Source: Clostridium sp. Marseille-P299 (lineage in GTDB: Bacteria; Bacillota; Clostridia; Lachnospirales; Lachnospiraceae). Taken from it: a DNA stretch of 64,000 nucleotides. The notes under the pieces were generated by a model. That model saw only the letters and a list, made by a program, of their open reading frames with translations, did no database searches and was not told the origin of the DNA. The stretch covers positions 496,001-560,000 of the forward strand of contig NZ_FJVE01000007.1 of the NCBI RefSeq assembly GCF_900078195.1, written 5' to 3'. The position numbers and the translations under genes are program-made. Shown here piece after piece: positions 8,506 through 17,253 of the stretch; position 1 is the first letter of the stretch; each line of letters starts with the position of its first letter.

Positions 8506-9906
8506 ATGAAAATATATTTAATAAGGCACGGAGAAACAGATTGGAATAAAGCAAAGCGAATACAGGGACGAGAAGATATTTCATTAAATAATAACGGTAT
8601 TCATCAAGCAAATGAATGTGGAAAAGCTCTACAGATGTTATCAATTGATTGTATTGTAGCTAGCCCATTAAAAAGAGCAAAAGAAACGGCAGAGATTATA
8701 GCATCTTATTTCGGAATTAAGAATGTCATTGTAGACCATAGATTGATAGAGCGAGATTTCGGTCGTTTATCAGGATTAACGTTTCAGCAAATGAAAGAAG
8801 CGAACAATGATGATGAGATGGAAGACTGGAATACAGTAAGCGAGAGAATGATGGATTGTCTTCTTGAATATAAAAATAATAATAAATATGAAAATATAAT
8901 TATGATTTCCCATGGAGCTGCGATTAATTCAGTGTTATCAGTACTTTCAAATCATAGAATTGGCACAGGGATAACTAAATTAAACAATGCGTGTATTAAT
9001 ATTTTACAGGACAATGAAAAATCCTTTGATATCATTCGATATAATTTAATAGCGAGGGATTTTGAACGTATTCAAAATGAAATGAAGTTTAAGACACTAA
9101 TTGAAAAAGAAGAAATCATGGAAGATTTACCTGAATGTATTTTACAGTATGTAAAGGATGAGCCTTACATAACAGATACCACAGGGCGTTCTAATTCAAA
9201 GATACTAATGTTTCATCATATGGTACTTAAAATTGAACCATCCAATGAGGCATTAGATAATGGAAACATAATGTTAAAATGGTTACAAGGGAAGGTACCT
9301 GTACCTAACATTATAAAATATTGTAGCTATAATGACGTTAACTACTTATTGATGTCAAAAGTAGAAGGTGAAATGGCTTGTAGCGATTATTATATGAACC
9401 ATTTAGAAGAGATGGTTCCGTTATTAGCAGAAGGATTAAAATTACTTTGGAAAGTAGATATTAAAGATTGTCCAGTTAACTTTAACATAAACAAACTATT
9501 GCAAATAGCAAAAACGAATATTTTAAAAAATATTATGGATGTGAGTGACTGGAAATCTGAGGCGATGGATGAATACGGTTTTAAAACACCGATGGAACTA
9601 TATGAATATCTATGTGAAAATCGTCCCAAGGAGGAACTGTATTTAGTTCATGGAGATTATTGTCTACCAAACGTGATTTTAGCAGATGGTAAGGTTCAGG
9701 GATTTATTGATCTTAAATATTGTGGAATTTCCGAACGATGGTTAGATATCGCATTATGTGTTCGTTCAATCAAGCATAATCTTTTTTTAGCTGGCAAAGA
9801 GGAACTGTTTTTAAAATATAAAAACATGTTTTTTGACTCAATTCAATTAAAGCCAGAGGAAGAAAAGATGAAGTATTATATATTATTACTTGAATTATTT
9901 GAGTAG
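8506..9906 (+). CDS. Histidine phosphatase fused to an APH(3')-like kinase
   Basis: The 466-residue product joins two complete domains. Residues 1 to about 190 are a histidine phosphatase/phosphoglycerate-mutase fold, with IRHGETDWN at 4-12, SPLKRAKET, and the second histidine in ISHGAA. Residues about 200-466 look like an aminoglycoside 3'-phosphotransferase-type kinase. This domain has full family length, the catalytic loop HGDYCLPN at 382 and the metal-binding GFIDL with Asp402, followed by WLDIALCVRSI. The start ATG 8506 is preceded by TTGGAGG at 8 bases. Whether the kinase domain confers aminoglycoside resistance or phosphorylates another small molecule cannot be read from sequence. The gene stands alone. 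Confidence 0.85.
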   Translation: MKIYLIRHGETDWNKAKRIQGREDISLNNNGIHQANECGKALQMLSIDCIVASPLKRAKETAEIIASYFGIKNVIVDHRLIERDFGRLSGLTFQQMKEANNDDEMEDWNTVSERMMDCLLEYKNNNKYENIIMISHGAAINSVLSVLSNHRIGTGITKLNNACINILQDNEKSFDIIRYNLIARDFERIQNEMKFKTLIEKEEIMEDLPECILQYVKDEPYITDTTGRSNSKILMFHHMVLKIEPSNEALDNGNIMLKWLQGKVPVPNIIKYCSYNDVNYLLMSKVEGEMACSDYYMNHLEEMVPLLAEGLKLLWKVDIKDCPVNFNINKLLQIAKTNILKNIMDVSDWKSEAMDEYGFKTPMELYEYLCENRPKEELYLVHGDYCLPNVILADGKVQGFIDLKYCGISERWLDIALCVRSIKHNLFLAGKEELFLKYKNMFFDSIQLKPEEEKMKYYILLLELFE

Positions 9907-10064
9907 ATTGTATAAAAATAAATGGAATTTGCTCTTTTAAATAATAAAAAAGTTTGATAAGATAGTTTATTTTGAGAAAAGATTTATGAAGCAGATATCT
10001 TATTGAAAAATAGTATAGTAAGATATTAAGGCGAAAGAAAATGAATGTGCCCATGGAGGTTAAA

Positions 10065-10730
10065 ATGGTTAATATATTATACGAGGATAACTTTTTGATA
10101 GTTTGTGAAAAACCTCTAGGAATTTTATCTCAGCCAGATCTAGGAGATGGTGAGGATATGCTTACAATATTAAAAGAGTATCGAAAGGATAAAAAAGAAG
10201 AAGAATACATTGGCTTAGTGCATCGACTTGATCGCAATGTTGGAGGTGCTATGGTGTTTTCTAAAAAAACATCTGTGACCTCTAAGTTATCTACAGCGAT
10301 ACAGGAACGAAACTTTGTAAAAGAGTATTATGCAGTGGTACATGGTCGTCCGGAAGAAGATTCTGGAGTATTGAAGGATTTTATGTTTAAAGATTCTAAG
10401 AAAAACAAATCATTTGTAGTGGATCGTGTAAGAAAAGGTGTAAAAGAAGCATCCCTAGAATATGAGCTTCTTGATAGTAAAACAGTTGAGGATGAAATCT
10501 TTTCCTTAGTGAAAATTCGTTTACACACAGGGAGAACTCATCAAATACGAGTGCAATTTTCATCAAGAAAAATGCCACTTGTTGGTGATGGAAAATATGG
10601 TAGTAAAAATAATAAGTGTGAGGCGGCTCTTTGGTCACATCGATTAATATTTAAACATCCAGCAAAAAAAGGTGAGGTAGATATTATGGTAGAACCTCCA
10701 AATTGCTATCCTTGGAATTTGTTTCAATAG
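10065..10730 (+). CDS. RluA-family RNA pseudouridine synthase
   Basis: The 221-residue product from ATG 10065 (GGAGG 5 bases upstream; an ATG at 10041 would add eight residues) has the RluA signature HRLDR at 53-57 with catalytic Asp56. RTHQIRVQF and MPLVGDGKYG are the later conserved blocks. There is no S4 domain. It isomerises uridine to pseudouridine in rRNA or tRNA; the target site cannot be deduced. An approximately 160-base AT-rich spacer separates it from the phosphatase-kinase fusion. Confidence 0.88.
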   Translation: MVNILYEDNFLIVCEKPLGILSQPDLGDGEDMLTILKEYRKDKKEEEYIGLVHRLDRNVGGAMVFSKKTSVTSKLSTAIQERNFVKEYYAVVHGRPEEDSGVLKDFMFKDSKKNKSFVVDRVRKGVKEASLEYELLDSKTVEDEIFSLVKIRLHTGRTHQIRVQFSSRKMPLVGDGKYGSKNNKCEAALWSHRLIFKHPAKKGEVDIMVEPPNCYPWNLFQ

Positions 10731-10925
10731 GTATAACAAAAAATCCAAGAAGTACATGCAATTTGTAATTTAAATATTAAAAAATATTTGATTTGACGTT
10801 AGAGACGTATAGATTAAAAGTAGTTACTTTATTAGTTTATTATTAATTTGTGATTTACTTAATATGATTATATAGAAAAAATATAATGCGAAAATAAAAA
10901 ATCAATTTTCACACATAAGTTTGTA

Positions 10926-11294
10926 ATGTTTTATATAGCTTCTAGTGCTACAAGTACTGAAGAAATAGGAAATCCTGTACATCCAGGAACAAAACGTAAG
11001 TTAAAAGAACATGGAATTGGTGTAGAGGGAAAACAAGCAGTCCAATTACAAAGAAAAGATTATGATTCCTACGACTACTTAATTGCGATGGAAGAAAGAA
11101 ATATGATTCAAATGAAACGAATAGTACGAGAAGATCCTGAAAATAAAATTTATAAACTTTTAGATTTTACGGATAATCCAAGAGATATTGCTGATCCATG
11201 GTATACTGGAAATTTTGATAGAACTTATGATGATATCCTAGAAGGATGTAAGGGATTTCTAAAGTTTTTACGTGAAACTCATATTGGAAAATAA
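10926..11294 (+). pseudogene. Low-molecular-weight protein tyrosine phosphatase lacking its catalytic N-terminus
   Basis: The 122 residues match the C-terminal three quarters of a low-molecular-weight phosphatase: FYIASSATSTEEIGNPVHPGTKRKL, YLIAMEERN and the general-acid segment ADPWYTGNFDRTYDDI. The family begins with a CxxxxxR phosphate loop about 40 residues before this point. Neither the frame nor the 195 AT-rich bases upstream encode it, and no ribosome binding site precedes the ATG. The gene therefore appears truncated by a deletion and should be inactive as a phosphatase. Confidence 0.75.
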
Positions 11295-11345
11295 GTAAAT
11301 ACATCATTGTATATATTAGTGTACAAAGATAATTACTAAAAGTAG

Positions 11346-11518
11346 ATGGGGCTGTTGCAAAATAGAATTGTTTCATATGTGTGTTCCATGTTTTTCTGCT
11401 ACGCAACAAACACGTATTTTGTACGAAGACTTTGTTTACGTACAAAATGCAAGTTTGTTTCTTTACACGAAAAACATTAGGAATTATACATATAAACTCT
11501 ACTTTGCAACAGCCCCAT
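11346..11518. repeat. 173-bp imperfect palindrome (MITE-like or giant hairpin)
   Basis: The ends are ATGGGGCTGTTGCAAA and TTTGCAACAGCCCCAT, an exact 16-base match. The pairing continues imperfectly for about 80 bases per arm, including ATTTTGTACG-like inner blocks. It contains no ORF. It lies between the convergent phosphatase remnant and araC-type gene. It could be a miniature inverted-repeat element or an unusually long bidirectional terminator. Confidence 0.75.
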
Positions 11519-11558
11519 TTTAATAAAAGCTATTTACTGACTTTAGGTTAATGATTGA

Positions 11559-12401
11559 TCATATAAGTCCATTATATTTTCTATATTTATGAGGGGATAC
11601 TCCATTTGCCTTACGGAAAGCATCACCAAAATAATTGCTATCATTAAAACCACACTGAAATGCAATTTCGGTAATGGATTTATTCGTCGTCAGTAATAAA
11701 TTACAAGCTTCTTTTAGACGAACGCTAATTAAATACTCTTTATATCCAAAACCTGTTACAGCTTTAAATCTTCTAGAAAAATGAGATTTACTCATATTAT
11801 ACTTATTTGCAATGTCAATAAGAGTTAAGTCTTTATCGTAATTATAGTAAATATATTTAACAGCAGCTTCTATTATCTCGTTATTGCTATCAGGCATTAC
11901 GAAAGAAGTTGTATTCTTACGTTGATATCGAATAAGAAATGTCATTAATTCGATAAAATAATTCTGAAGTAATTCCTTGGACATTTCATCAACTTCTCCA
12001 AACTCATATAACATTTTTTGTAACAAATTTTCGACATATTCCCGTCTAGCCGCTGGAATTGCTAAGACATGATTTGAAAAGTATTCATAAAACTTTTCTT
12101 TTCCAAAATGTTTATAAAAAGGTTCTAAATAATCTTCTGTAAAATAAAGATTAACTAATTCAACCGATGTAGGATGGTTTTCAACAGGAAAGCCTTTATG
12201 TAATTCCCCTTTTAAAATAAAGGCAATAGAACCTTTTTCGAGATTGAAAAGAGAATGATTAATTATCATACTTCTAGTACCACCGACAATAAAACCAAGT
12301 TCATAATATGGGTGATAATGTGACGTCTGCTTATTATAGTTGGCGTCTCTTTTTACTTGTTCTATTAGGAAATCATTGGTTCTTGCTAACATAGCTTTCA
12401 T
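11559..12401 (-). CDS. AraC-family transcriptional regulator
   Basis: The 280-residue product has an N-terminal cupin-type sensing domain (HYHPYYELGFIVGG near 28-42, then ELHKGFP). The C-terminal AraC double helix-turn-helix lies at about 180-280 (DIANKYNMSKSHFSRRFKAVTG and ITEIAFQCGFNDSNYF, closing with GVSPHKYRK). It is divergent from the MATE exporter, which makes that gene a plausible target. GGGAGG lies before the ATG on the - strand. The ligand is unknown. Confidence 0.92.
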   Translation of the reverse strand: MKAMLARTNDFLIEQVKRDANYNKQTSHYHPYYELGFIVGGTRSMIINHSLFNLEKGSIAFILKGELHKGFPVENHPTSVELVNLYFTEDYLEPFYKHFGKEKFYEYFSNHVLAIPAARREYVENLLQKMLYEFGEVDEMSKELLQNYFIELMTFLIRYQRKNTTSFVMPDSNNEIIEAAVKYIYYNYDKDLTLIDIANKYNMSKSHFSRRFKAVTGFGYKEYLISVRLKEACNLLLTTNKSITEIAFQCGFNDSNYFGDAFRKANGVSPHKYRKYNGLI

Positions 12402-12458
12402 GATATGGCCTCCCTTAAGATGTTGGTTTTAGAAATAATGGAATAACTTTACTTATTC

Positions 12459-12493
12459 AAAGTATATCACAATTATACTTTGTAAGCAATTAT
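12459..12493 (-). promoter_or_regulatory. Promoter of the AraC-type gene with a palindrome
   Basis: On the - strand TTGCTT (12493-12488) is followed 17 bases later by TATACT. A palindrome with 8-base arms, AAAGTATA and TATACTTT (12459-12481), overlaps the spacer and -10, a likely operator. Confidence 0.5.
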
Positions 12494-12688
12494 TCAGTGT
12501 TTTGAATATTATTTAAAATAATATTTTAAAAACTACAGAAAATTGAATATTAAGCAAAAAATCTGTAGAAATAAGTTATATAGGCGCTTTATTCATAGAT
12601 AATACAGCTTATTATTGTTATATTGTTCTTATGTAACTGTTTGAGTTACGGAATTAATCATAGAAAGACAGAAAAAGAGGCTGTGGAT

Positions 12689-14053
12689 ATGGACAAATTA
12701 CAAAAGCGTGAGGAAATGCTAAATGGAAATTTAGCTAAAGTATTCGCCAAGCTTGCAATACCTATTGTTGCAAACACATTTATACAAACGATGTACAACT
12801 TAACAGATACTTATTGGTTAGGTAAAATGGGAGAAGAGCACCAAGCGGCTATTACGATTGTATCACCAGTGCAAAATATTATCGTAAATTTTGGTAGCGG
12901 TATTGTAGTTGCGGGATCAATCTTAATATCGCAATATTTAGGAGCTCGTAAAGAAGATGACGCAAAAAAAATGGCATCGCATATATTTACATGTTCTATG
13001 ATTTTCTCAGTGATCTGCTCACTTTTGTGTTTTTTAGCAACGCCAGCAATTGTAAATTGGTTAGGAGCAGAAAATGTAGTAAAGAATTATTCAACTACAT
13101 ATTTAAGAATTGTCATGTTAGACATGCCATTTCTTTTTATGATAAATATATTTCAAGCGGTGAATCAATCACAGGGAAATACAGTAAGGCCAATGTTATT
13201 AAATACCTTAGGTGTTATTTTTAATATGATTTTAGATCCATTATTTATGTTTACATTTGGATGGGGAATTGCAGGTGCCGCATTGGCAACACTACTTGCA
13301 AAAGTGCCTTGTGCAATCATAGCATTTATATCTTTAAGCAATAAAAACAATCCAATTTATATTACATTAAAAAAATTCAAATTTGATAAAAATATGGTTT
13401 TATCCATTATTAAATTAGGAATACCAACAGCTTTAGGAAGTAGTACAATGCAGTTTGGATTCTTACTTATGGGTAAAAGTGTAGTAAAATATGGTACAGT
13501 AGCAACCGCTGCGTATGGAATTGGTAATAAAGTAAATGGATTGGTTACACTACCATCCAATGCAATGGGTTCAGCAACTGCGACTATTGTTGGAATTAAT
13601 TTTGGAGCAAGACAATATGATAGAGCAGATAAGGCTTATCGATTATCTAGAAATGTTTCAGTAATATTTTTATTTATTGGAGGCATGATCCTATCTAGAA
13701 ATGCGGTATCAACAGCGATTGTCGGAGTGTTTTCAAATAGTGATGAGGTAGTTGTTAAAGCTGCAGAGTTTTTAGCGATTCTTTCCTTTTATTGCTGGAC
13801 CAATGGTATTTATAATTCTACCATGGGATTATTTCAAGGTTCCGGTCATACAATGATTACAATGGCGGTAGATGCAACAAGACTTTGGGTATTCCGTTTT
13901 GCCACCTTATTTATTTGTGAGAGTATACTTCATATGGGATTACAAAGTATTTGGTATTCTGTAGTAATTAGTAATGGTTTATCAGCCTTCATTCTATATA
14001 TTTTATATCGAACGAAGGTGTGGAGAAAAGAAGTGGTTAAGCTTCGTAGATAA
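12689..14053 (+). CDS. MATE-family multidrug/metabolite exporter
   Basis: The 454-residue polytopic membrane protein has the MATE layout: FAKLAIPIVANTFIQTMYNLTDTYWLG at the N-terminus, about 12 hydrophobic segments, and the half-repeat beginning SIIKLGIPTALGSS. Start ATG 12689 is preferred over an upstream in-frame start because AAAAGAGG lies 8 bases before it and the family N-terminus begins here. It uses Na+ or H+ antiport to export cationic drugs or metabolites. It is divergent from the AraC regulator. Confidence 0.9.
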   Translation: MDKLQKREEMLNGNLAKVFAKLAIPIVANTFIQTMYNLTDTYWLGKMGEEHQAAITIVSPVQNIIVNFGSGIVVAGSILISQYLGARKEDDAKKMASHIFTCSMIFSVICSLLCFLATPAIVNWLGAENVVKNYSTTYLRIVMLDMPFLFMINIFQAVNQSQGNTVRPMLLNTLGVIFNMILDPLFMFTFGWGIAGAALATLLAKVPCAIIAFISLSNKNNPIYITLKKFKFDKNMVLSIIKLGIPTALGSSTMQFGFLLMGKSVVKYGTVATAAYGIGNKVNGLVTLPSNAMGSATATIVGINFGARQYDRADKAYRLSRNVSVIFLFIGGMILSRNAVSTAIVGVFSNSDEVVVKAAEFLAILSFYCWTNGIYNSTMGLFQGSGHTMITMAVDATRLWVFRFATLFICESILHMGLQSIWYSVVISNGLSAFILYILYRTKVWRKEVVKLRR

Positions 14054-14093
14054 AGTTTAAAATAGGTTGTCGTAACATAGAGCTGAGCTTGCA

Positions 14094-14169
14094 AAATGAT
14101 ATGCTCCCTTCCAAGCAAACAAGTTTTTATTCTTTGACTTGTCTGCATAGAAGGGGGCATATCTTTTTT
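14094..14169 (+). terminator. Terminator after the MATE gene
   Basis: GATATGCTCCCTT pairs with AAGGGGGCATATC around an inner stem (CAAACAAG / CTTGTCTG) and is followed by TTTTTTATA. Confidence 0.8.
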
Positions 14170-14186
14170 ATATACGGCAGCATATT

Positions 14187-14345
14187 TTTTTCATGCTTTC
14201 AAAATTGTTTATTCCATGCTTTTAAAATATTATTTCATGCTTTCAAAATTGTTTATTCCATGCTTTTAAAATATTTTTCCATGCTTTCAAAATATTTTAC
14301 CATACTTATAAATTGTTTTTGCATGCTTATAAAATTATTTTTTAA
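14187..14345. repeat. Degenerate 22-base tandem repeats
   Basis: About seven copies of a 21-23-base unit resembling TTCCATGCTTTTAAAATATT occur in a row (CATGCTT at about 14192, 14215, 14237, 14259 and 14280, then diverging). The copies are contiguous with no unique spacers, so this is not a CRISPR array. The whole 14054-14526 gap holds only the terminator, these repeats and a promoter. Confidence 0.7.
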
Positions 14346-14414
14346 TGTTTTTAGTATAGTTTTGAAATACTTTTTAATTATTTTGAAATTTAATTTGATA
14401 ATTATAAAAATAGA

Positions 14415-14443
14415 TTGACAAGAATTAATTTGAATAGTATTAT
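14415..14443 (+). promoter_or_regulatory. Promoter of the 14.5-kb unit
   Basis: TTGACA (14415-14420) and TATTAT (14438-14443) with a 17-base spacer lie about 80 bases upstream of the next start codon. Confidence 0.6.
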
Positions 14444-14526
14444 AATGGAAAAAGTAAAATTAATTTAATTCTCACTTAATCAAATGATAGAGTGAAATAA
14501 AAAATTCAATCAATGGGGGATTTATT

Positions 14527-14907
14527 ATGAAAACAATGGATACTTTTATATCCGAATTTACAAACTTAATAGAAGAAAAGAAAAAAAGTAGTGTAGAAAT
14601 TTACAACAAATTATTAGAGAATGAATGTACAGATGAAGCAAACTTTGAGCGCATTAAATTAAACGTGTATGATATTATTCCAGCATATTTAAATGCGACA
14701 AAAAAGAAGACAATAGCTATAACATCGGAGAAACAATATGATAGTTTTTATAACGAATTTCTTGTAAGCATTGAAAAACTTCAATCTAATTGGAAAAATA
14801 AATTAGAGCTTGCAAGAGAAAAAAATCATGTAGAAAATATTGTTGTTGAAGAAGTTAAATTATCAGTTATGGATTTCGTTGTGAATGAGATTAAGAAGAG
14901 AAAATAG
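14527..14907 (+). CDS. Unknown 126-residue helical protein
   Basis: I do not recognise this protein. It is predicted soluble, highly charged and helical (LIEEKKKSS, YIIPAYLNA-type middle, then KNKLELAREKN and VNEIKKRK), with no signal peptide or cysteines. It has a clear promoter and the start sits after AATGGGGGATTT. It lies 130 bases before the ArsR-DUF2087 regulator without a terminator between them, so the two may be expressed together. Confidence 0.65.
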   Translation: MKTMDTFISEFTNLIEEKKKSSVEIYNKLLENECTDEANFERIKLNVYDIIPAYLNATKKKTIAITSEKQYDSFYNEFLVSIEKLQSNWKNKLELAREKNHVENIVVEEVKLSVMDFVVNEIKKRK

Positions 14908-15035
14908 AAATACAAAATAGAAATACAATATAAAAATACAAAATAAAAATAATAAATTAAAGATATAAATTAAACCTATATTATATTTCAAACAAAAGTG
15001 TGTAGTTATTTTATTAGAAAAGAGTAGGTGATGAC

Positions 15036-15599
15036 ATGACAGAAATTGAATCAATTAAATTATTTAAATGTTTGGCGGATAAATCAAGGCTTCAAATTTT
15101 AAAATCACTTGTAATCGAACCAATGTATGTGGAAAGGCTTGCTGAGCGCCTTAAATTAACACCATCTACAATATCATTTCACTTGAAAAAATTAGAAGAT
15201 GCAAACATAGTTCAATCAAAAAAAGAACAATACTATACAATTTACTCCATAAACAAAGAGATATTGCAAGCTAAAATTATTGATATTATAAGTGAAACTT
15301 CCTCAGAAGAAGTGTTACAAAGAGAGAGAGAGGAAAAGTACCGTCAAAAAGTAATTGAGAGTTTCTTCGAATATGGTAAATTAAAAGCAATACCTGTACA
15401 ACGAAAAAAAGAAAGAATTGTATTAGAAGAAATATCCAAGGTTTTTGAATATGGAAAAGAGTACACAGAACGAGAAGTGAATATTTTGATTGCTGATTAT
15501 TTTGATGATTTTTGCACGATTCGACGTGATATGATTGGTGAAGGAATATTAAAGAGGGAAAACTCCATGTACCAATTGAATATGAAAATGGAAAGCTGA
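15036..15599 (+). CDS. ArsR-type regulator with DUF2087 domain
   Basis: In the 187-residue product, residues 1 to about 90 are an ArsR winged helix (LFKCLADKSRLQILKSL, LTPSTISFHLKKLEDANIV). Residues about 115-185 match DUF2087 (YTEREVNILIADYFDDFCTIRRDMIGEGIL). This combination is a common Firmicutes regulator of unknown signal; it lacks the cysteine pairs of metal-sensing ArsR proteins. GAGTAGGTGATGAC precedes the ATG. The M29 peptidase gene follows after 92 bases of tandem repeats and is a possible target. Confidence 0.85.
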   Translation: MTEIESIKLFKCLADKSRLQILKSLVIEPMYVERLAERLKLTPSTISFHLKKLEDANIVQSKKEQYYTIYSINKEILQAKIIDIISETSSEEVLQREREEKYRQKVIESFFEYGKLKAIPVQRKKERIVLEEISKVFEYGKEYTEREVNILIADYFDDFCTIRRDMIGEGILKRENSMYQLNMKMES

Positions 15600-15660
15600 A
15601 AGTGAAAAGCTGAATATGAAAAGCTGAAAGTGAAGAGCTGAAAATAAAAGCTAAAAATAA
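15590..15660. repeat. Short tandem repeats between the regulator and the peptidase
   Basis: About five drifting copies of GAAAAGCTGAAAGT run from the end of the regulator gene into the gap. No secondary structure is evident. Confidence 0.6.
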
Positions 15661-15691
15661 AAAATGGAGAGCTTAGAATGGGGGAATTAAC

Positions 15692-16687
15692 ATGTTAGAA
15701 CGTAAATTAATTGAGAAATTAGTTGAAGCAATGGAGTTAAAACAAGGAGAATTAGTATTGCTACACTTCTGGGGAGAGGATAAAGACAGAGAGGTTTTAC
15801 ATAATTTTAGCTATGAAGTGGCAAGGAATGGAGCTACACCGCTAGAATTACAAAATGCAAGAACACAAAATTTAAATTTATTTGAAATGGCAACTGAGAC
15901 TTGTTTTCCAGAAAGCTATTATAAAATATTTGAGCCAATCGATATTGTAATCGATATCTGCATGTATCAGCCTGTTCTTATCGATAGGGATCGTCTAAAG
16001 GAAAAAATGGAGATATACAAAAGACATATGTGGAATTTATTTGAAGCATTTAAAAATAAGAAAAAGTTGATTCAAATTAGAATTCCCTCCTCTGAAAATG
16101 CTCTTGAAGCAGGAATGGAAGAAGAAATATTTATAGATAAAATGATACGCGCATACGACATTGACTATGTTTCTTTAAAAAAAGAGTGCAACAAAAAAGT
16201 TGAGGAATTGAAACAATATACGAGAGTAGAACTTAAAACAGGTGTAGATTGCAAACTCCATCTAAATTTTGAAAAGAGAAACTGGATGATAGATGCAGTT
16301 GATGGTGATTTACCATGTGGAGAGGTTTATATTGCGCCAGTAGAAAATATGACAAATGGAACAGTGTTTTTTGAAAAGTTATTTATTGATGTTAATGAAT
16401 CTATAGATAATGTAACATTGACAATTGACCAAGGAAAAATAATTGGATCAGATTCAAAGGTATTTCAAGAATTTTTAAGTCAACTTCCTACCAATGGAGA
16501 TATCGTTTGTGAACTTGGTTTTGGAATGAATTCTCATGTGGATGAGTTGACAGGGTATACTGTTTTAGATGAGAAAAAGGCAGGTACTTTCCATATTGGA
16601 ATTGGAAATAATACAATGTTTGGTGGAAACAATGAAAGTTTCATGCATATGGATTTTGTAGGAGAAGGAGAATTTATATTTTCATAG
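15692..16687 (+). CDS. M29-family aminopeptidase
   Basis: The 331-residue product resembles the M29 (AmpS/aminopeptidase T) family in its C-terminal half: CGEVYIAPVE, then ELGFGMN, GTFHIGIGNN and FMHMD, which supply the Glu, His and Asp ligands for two metal ions in that family. It is shorter than the usual roughly 400 residues, mainly in the N-terminal domain. It probably removes N-terminal residues from peptides in the cytoplasm. It follows the ArsR-DUF2087 gene and ends at a terminator. Confidence 0.8.
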   Translation: MLERKLIEKLVEAMELKQGELVLLHFWGEDKDREVLHNFSYEVARNGATPLELQNARTQNLNLFEMATETCFPESYYKIFEPIDIVIDICMYQPVLIDRDRLKEKMEIYKRHMWNLFEAFKNKKKLIQIRIPSSENALEAGMEEEIFIDKMIRAYDIDYVSLKKECNKKVEELKQYTRVELKTGVDCKLHLNFEKRNWMIDAVDGDLPCGEVYIAPVENMTNGTVFFEKLFIDVNESIDNVTLTIDQGKIIGSDSKVFQEFLSQLPTNGDIVCELGFGMNSHVDELTGYTVLDEKKAGTFHIGIGNNTMFGGNNESFMHMDFVGEGEFIFS

Positions 16688-16714
16688 TTTAGTAAAAAAG
16701 GATATTTAATTTAA

Positions 16715-16757
16715 ATTAGGTGAGTTGATATTATTATATTGACTCACCTATTTTTTA
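16715..16757 (+). terminator. Rho-independent terminator
   Basis: TAGGTGAGTTGATAT pairs with ATATTGACTCACCTA and is followed by TTTTTTATAT. Confidence 0.85.
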
Positions 16758-16759
16758 TA

Positions 16760-17253
16760 TAAATTTGGATAAAAAATATGTAATTTTATTAAAAGTAAAC
16801 TTATTATTATTTATTTTTACGAAAATAATAAAATAAAAATAAAGTAAGAATTTGATAAACATAGCTTTAAAAGTATTTGTTTTAGAAAACATTATTAAAT
16901 AATATAACAATAAATGCTTCATTATATAGAATATGTGTATCAAAAAGTATCATGAAACGTAGTAATATAATAGATTGCATAAATATGACTTAGAATATTT
17001 TAAATTATATACATAATTAACAAAAAACATATTTACAGAAATGGAATAACGTGATACATTATAGGAAGTAAGTCTTACAAAATTATGTAAGCACTTACAA
17101 TTTATACTATCTTTTTTATATATTATTAATTGGTGTTTTATGTTGTAACCGTTTCCAATATTATTAAATTCAATAATATTTTAGTTAATTTAATTACTAA
17201 ACTATGTAAACGATTACAATATAAAACAAAGAAGAAAAAAGGGAGGCAAAAGA
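16760..17253 (+). promoter_or_regulatory. Regulatory region of the pectinase gene, with three cre/LacI-type operators
   Basis: This gene-free stretch of about 490 AT-rich bases holds three 14-base dyads of one pattern: TGTAAGCACTTACA (17086-17099), TGTAACCGTTTCCA (17144-17157) and TGTAAACGATTACA (17205-17218). All fit the TGTAANCGNTTACA form bound by LacI-family proteins including CcpA. They lie 36-170 bases before the start codon, where they could repress or tune the pectinase. Confidence 0.65.

Noticed and set aside
14187..14345. Possible CRISPR array
   Set aside because: Repeats are contiguous and drifting with no unique spacers, and no cas genes are nearby.
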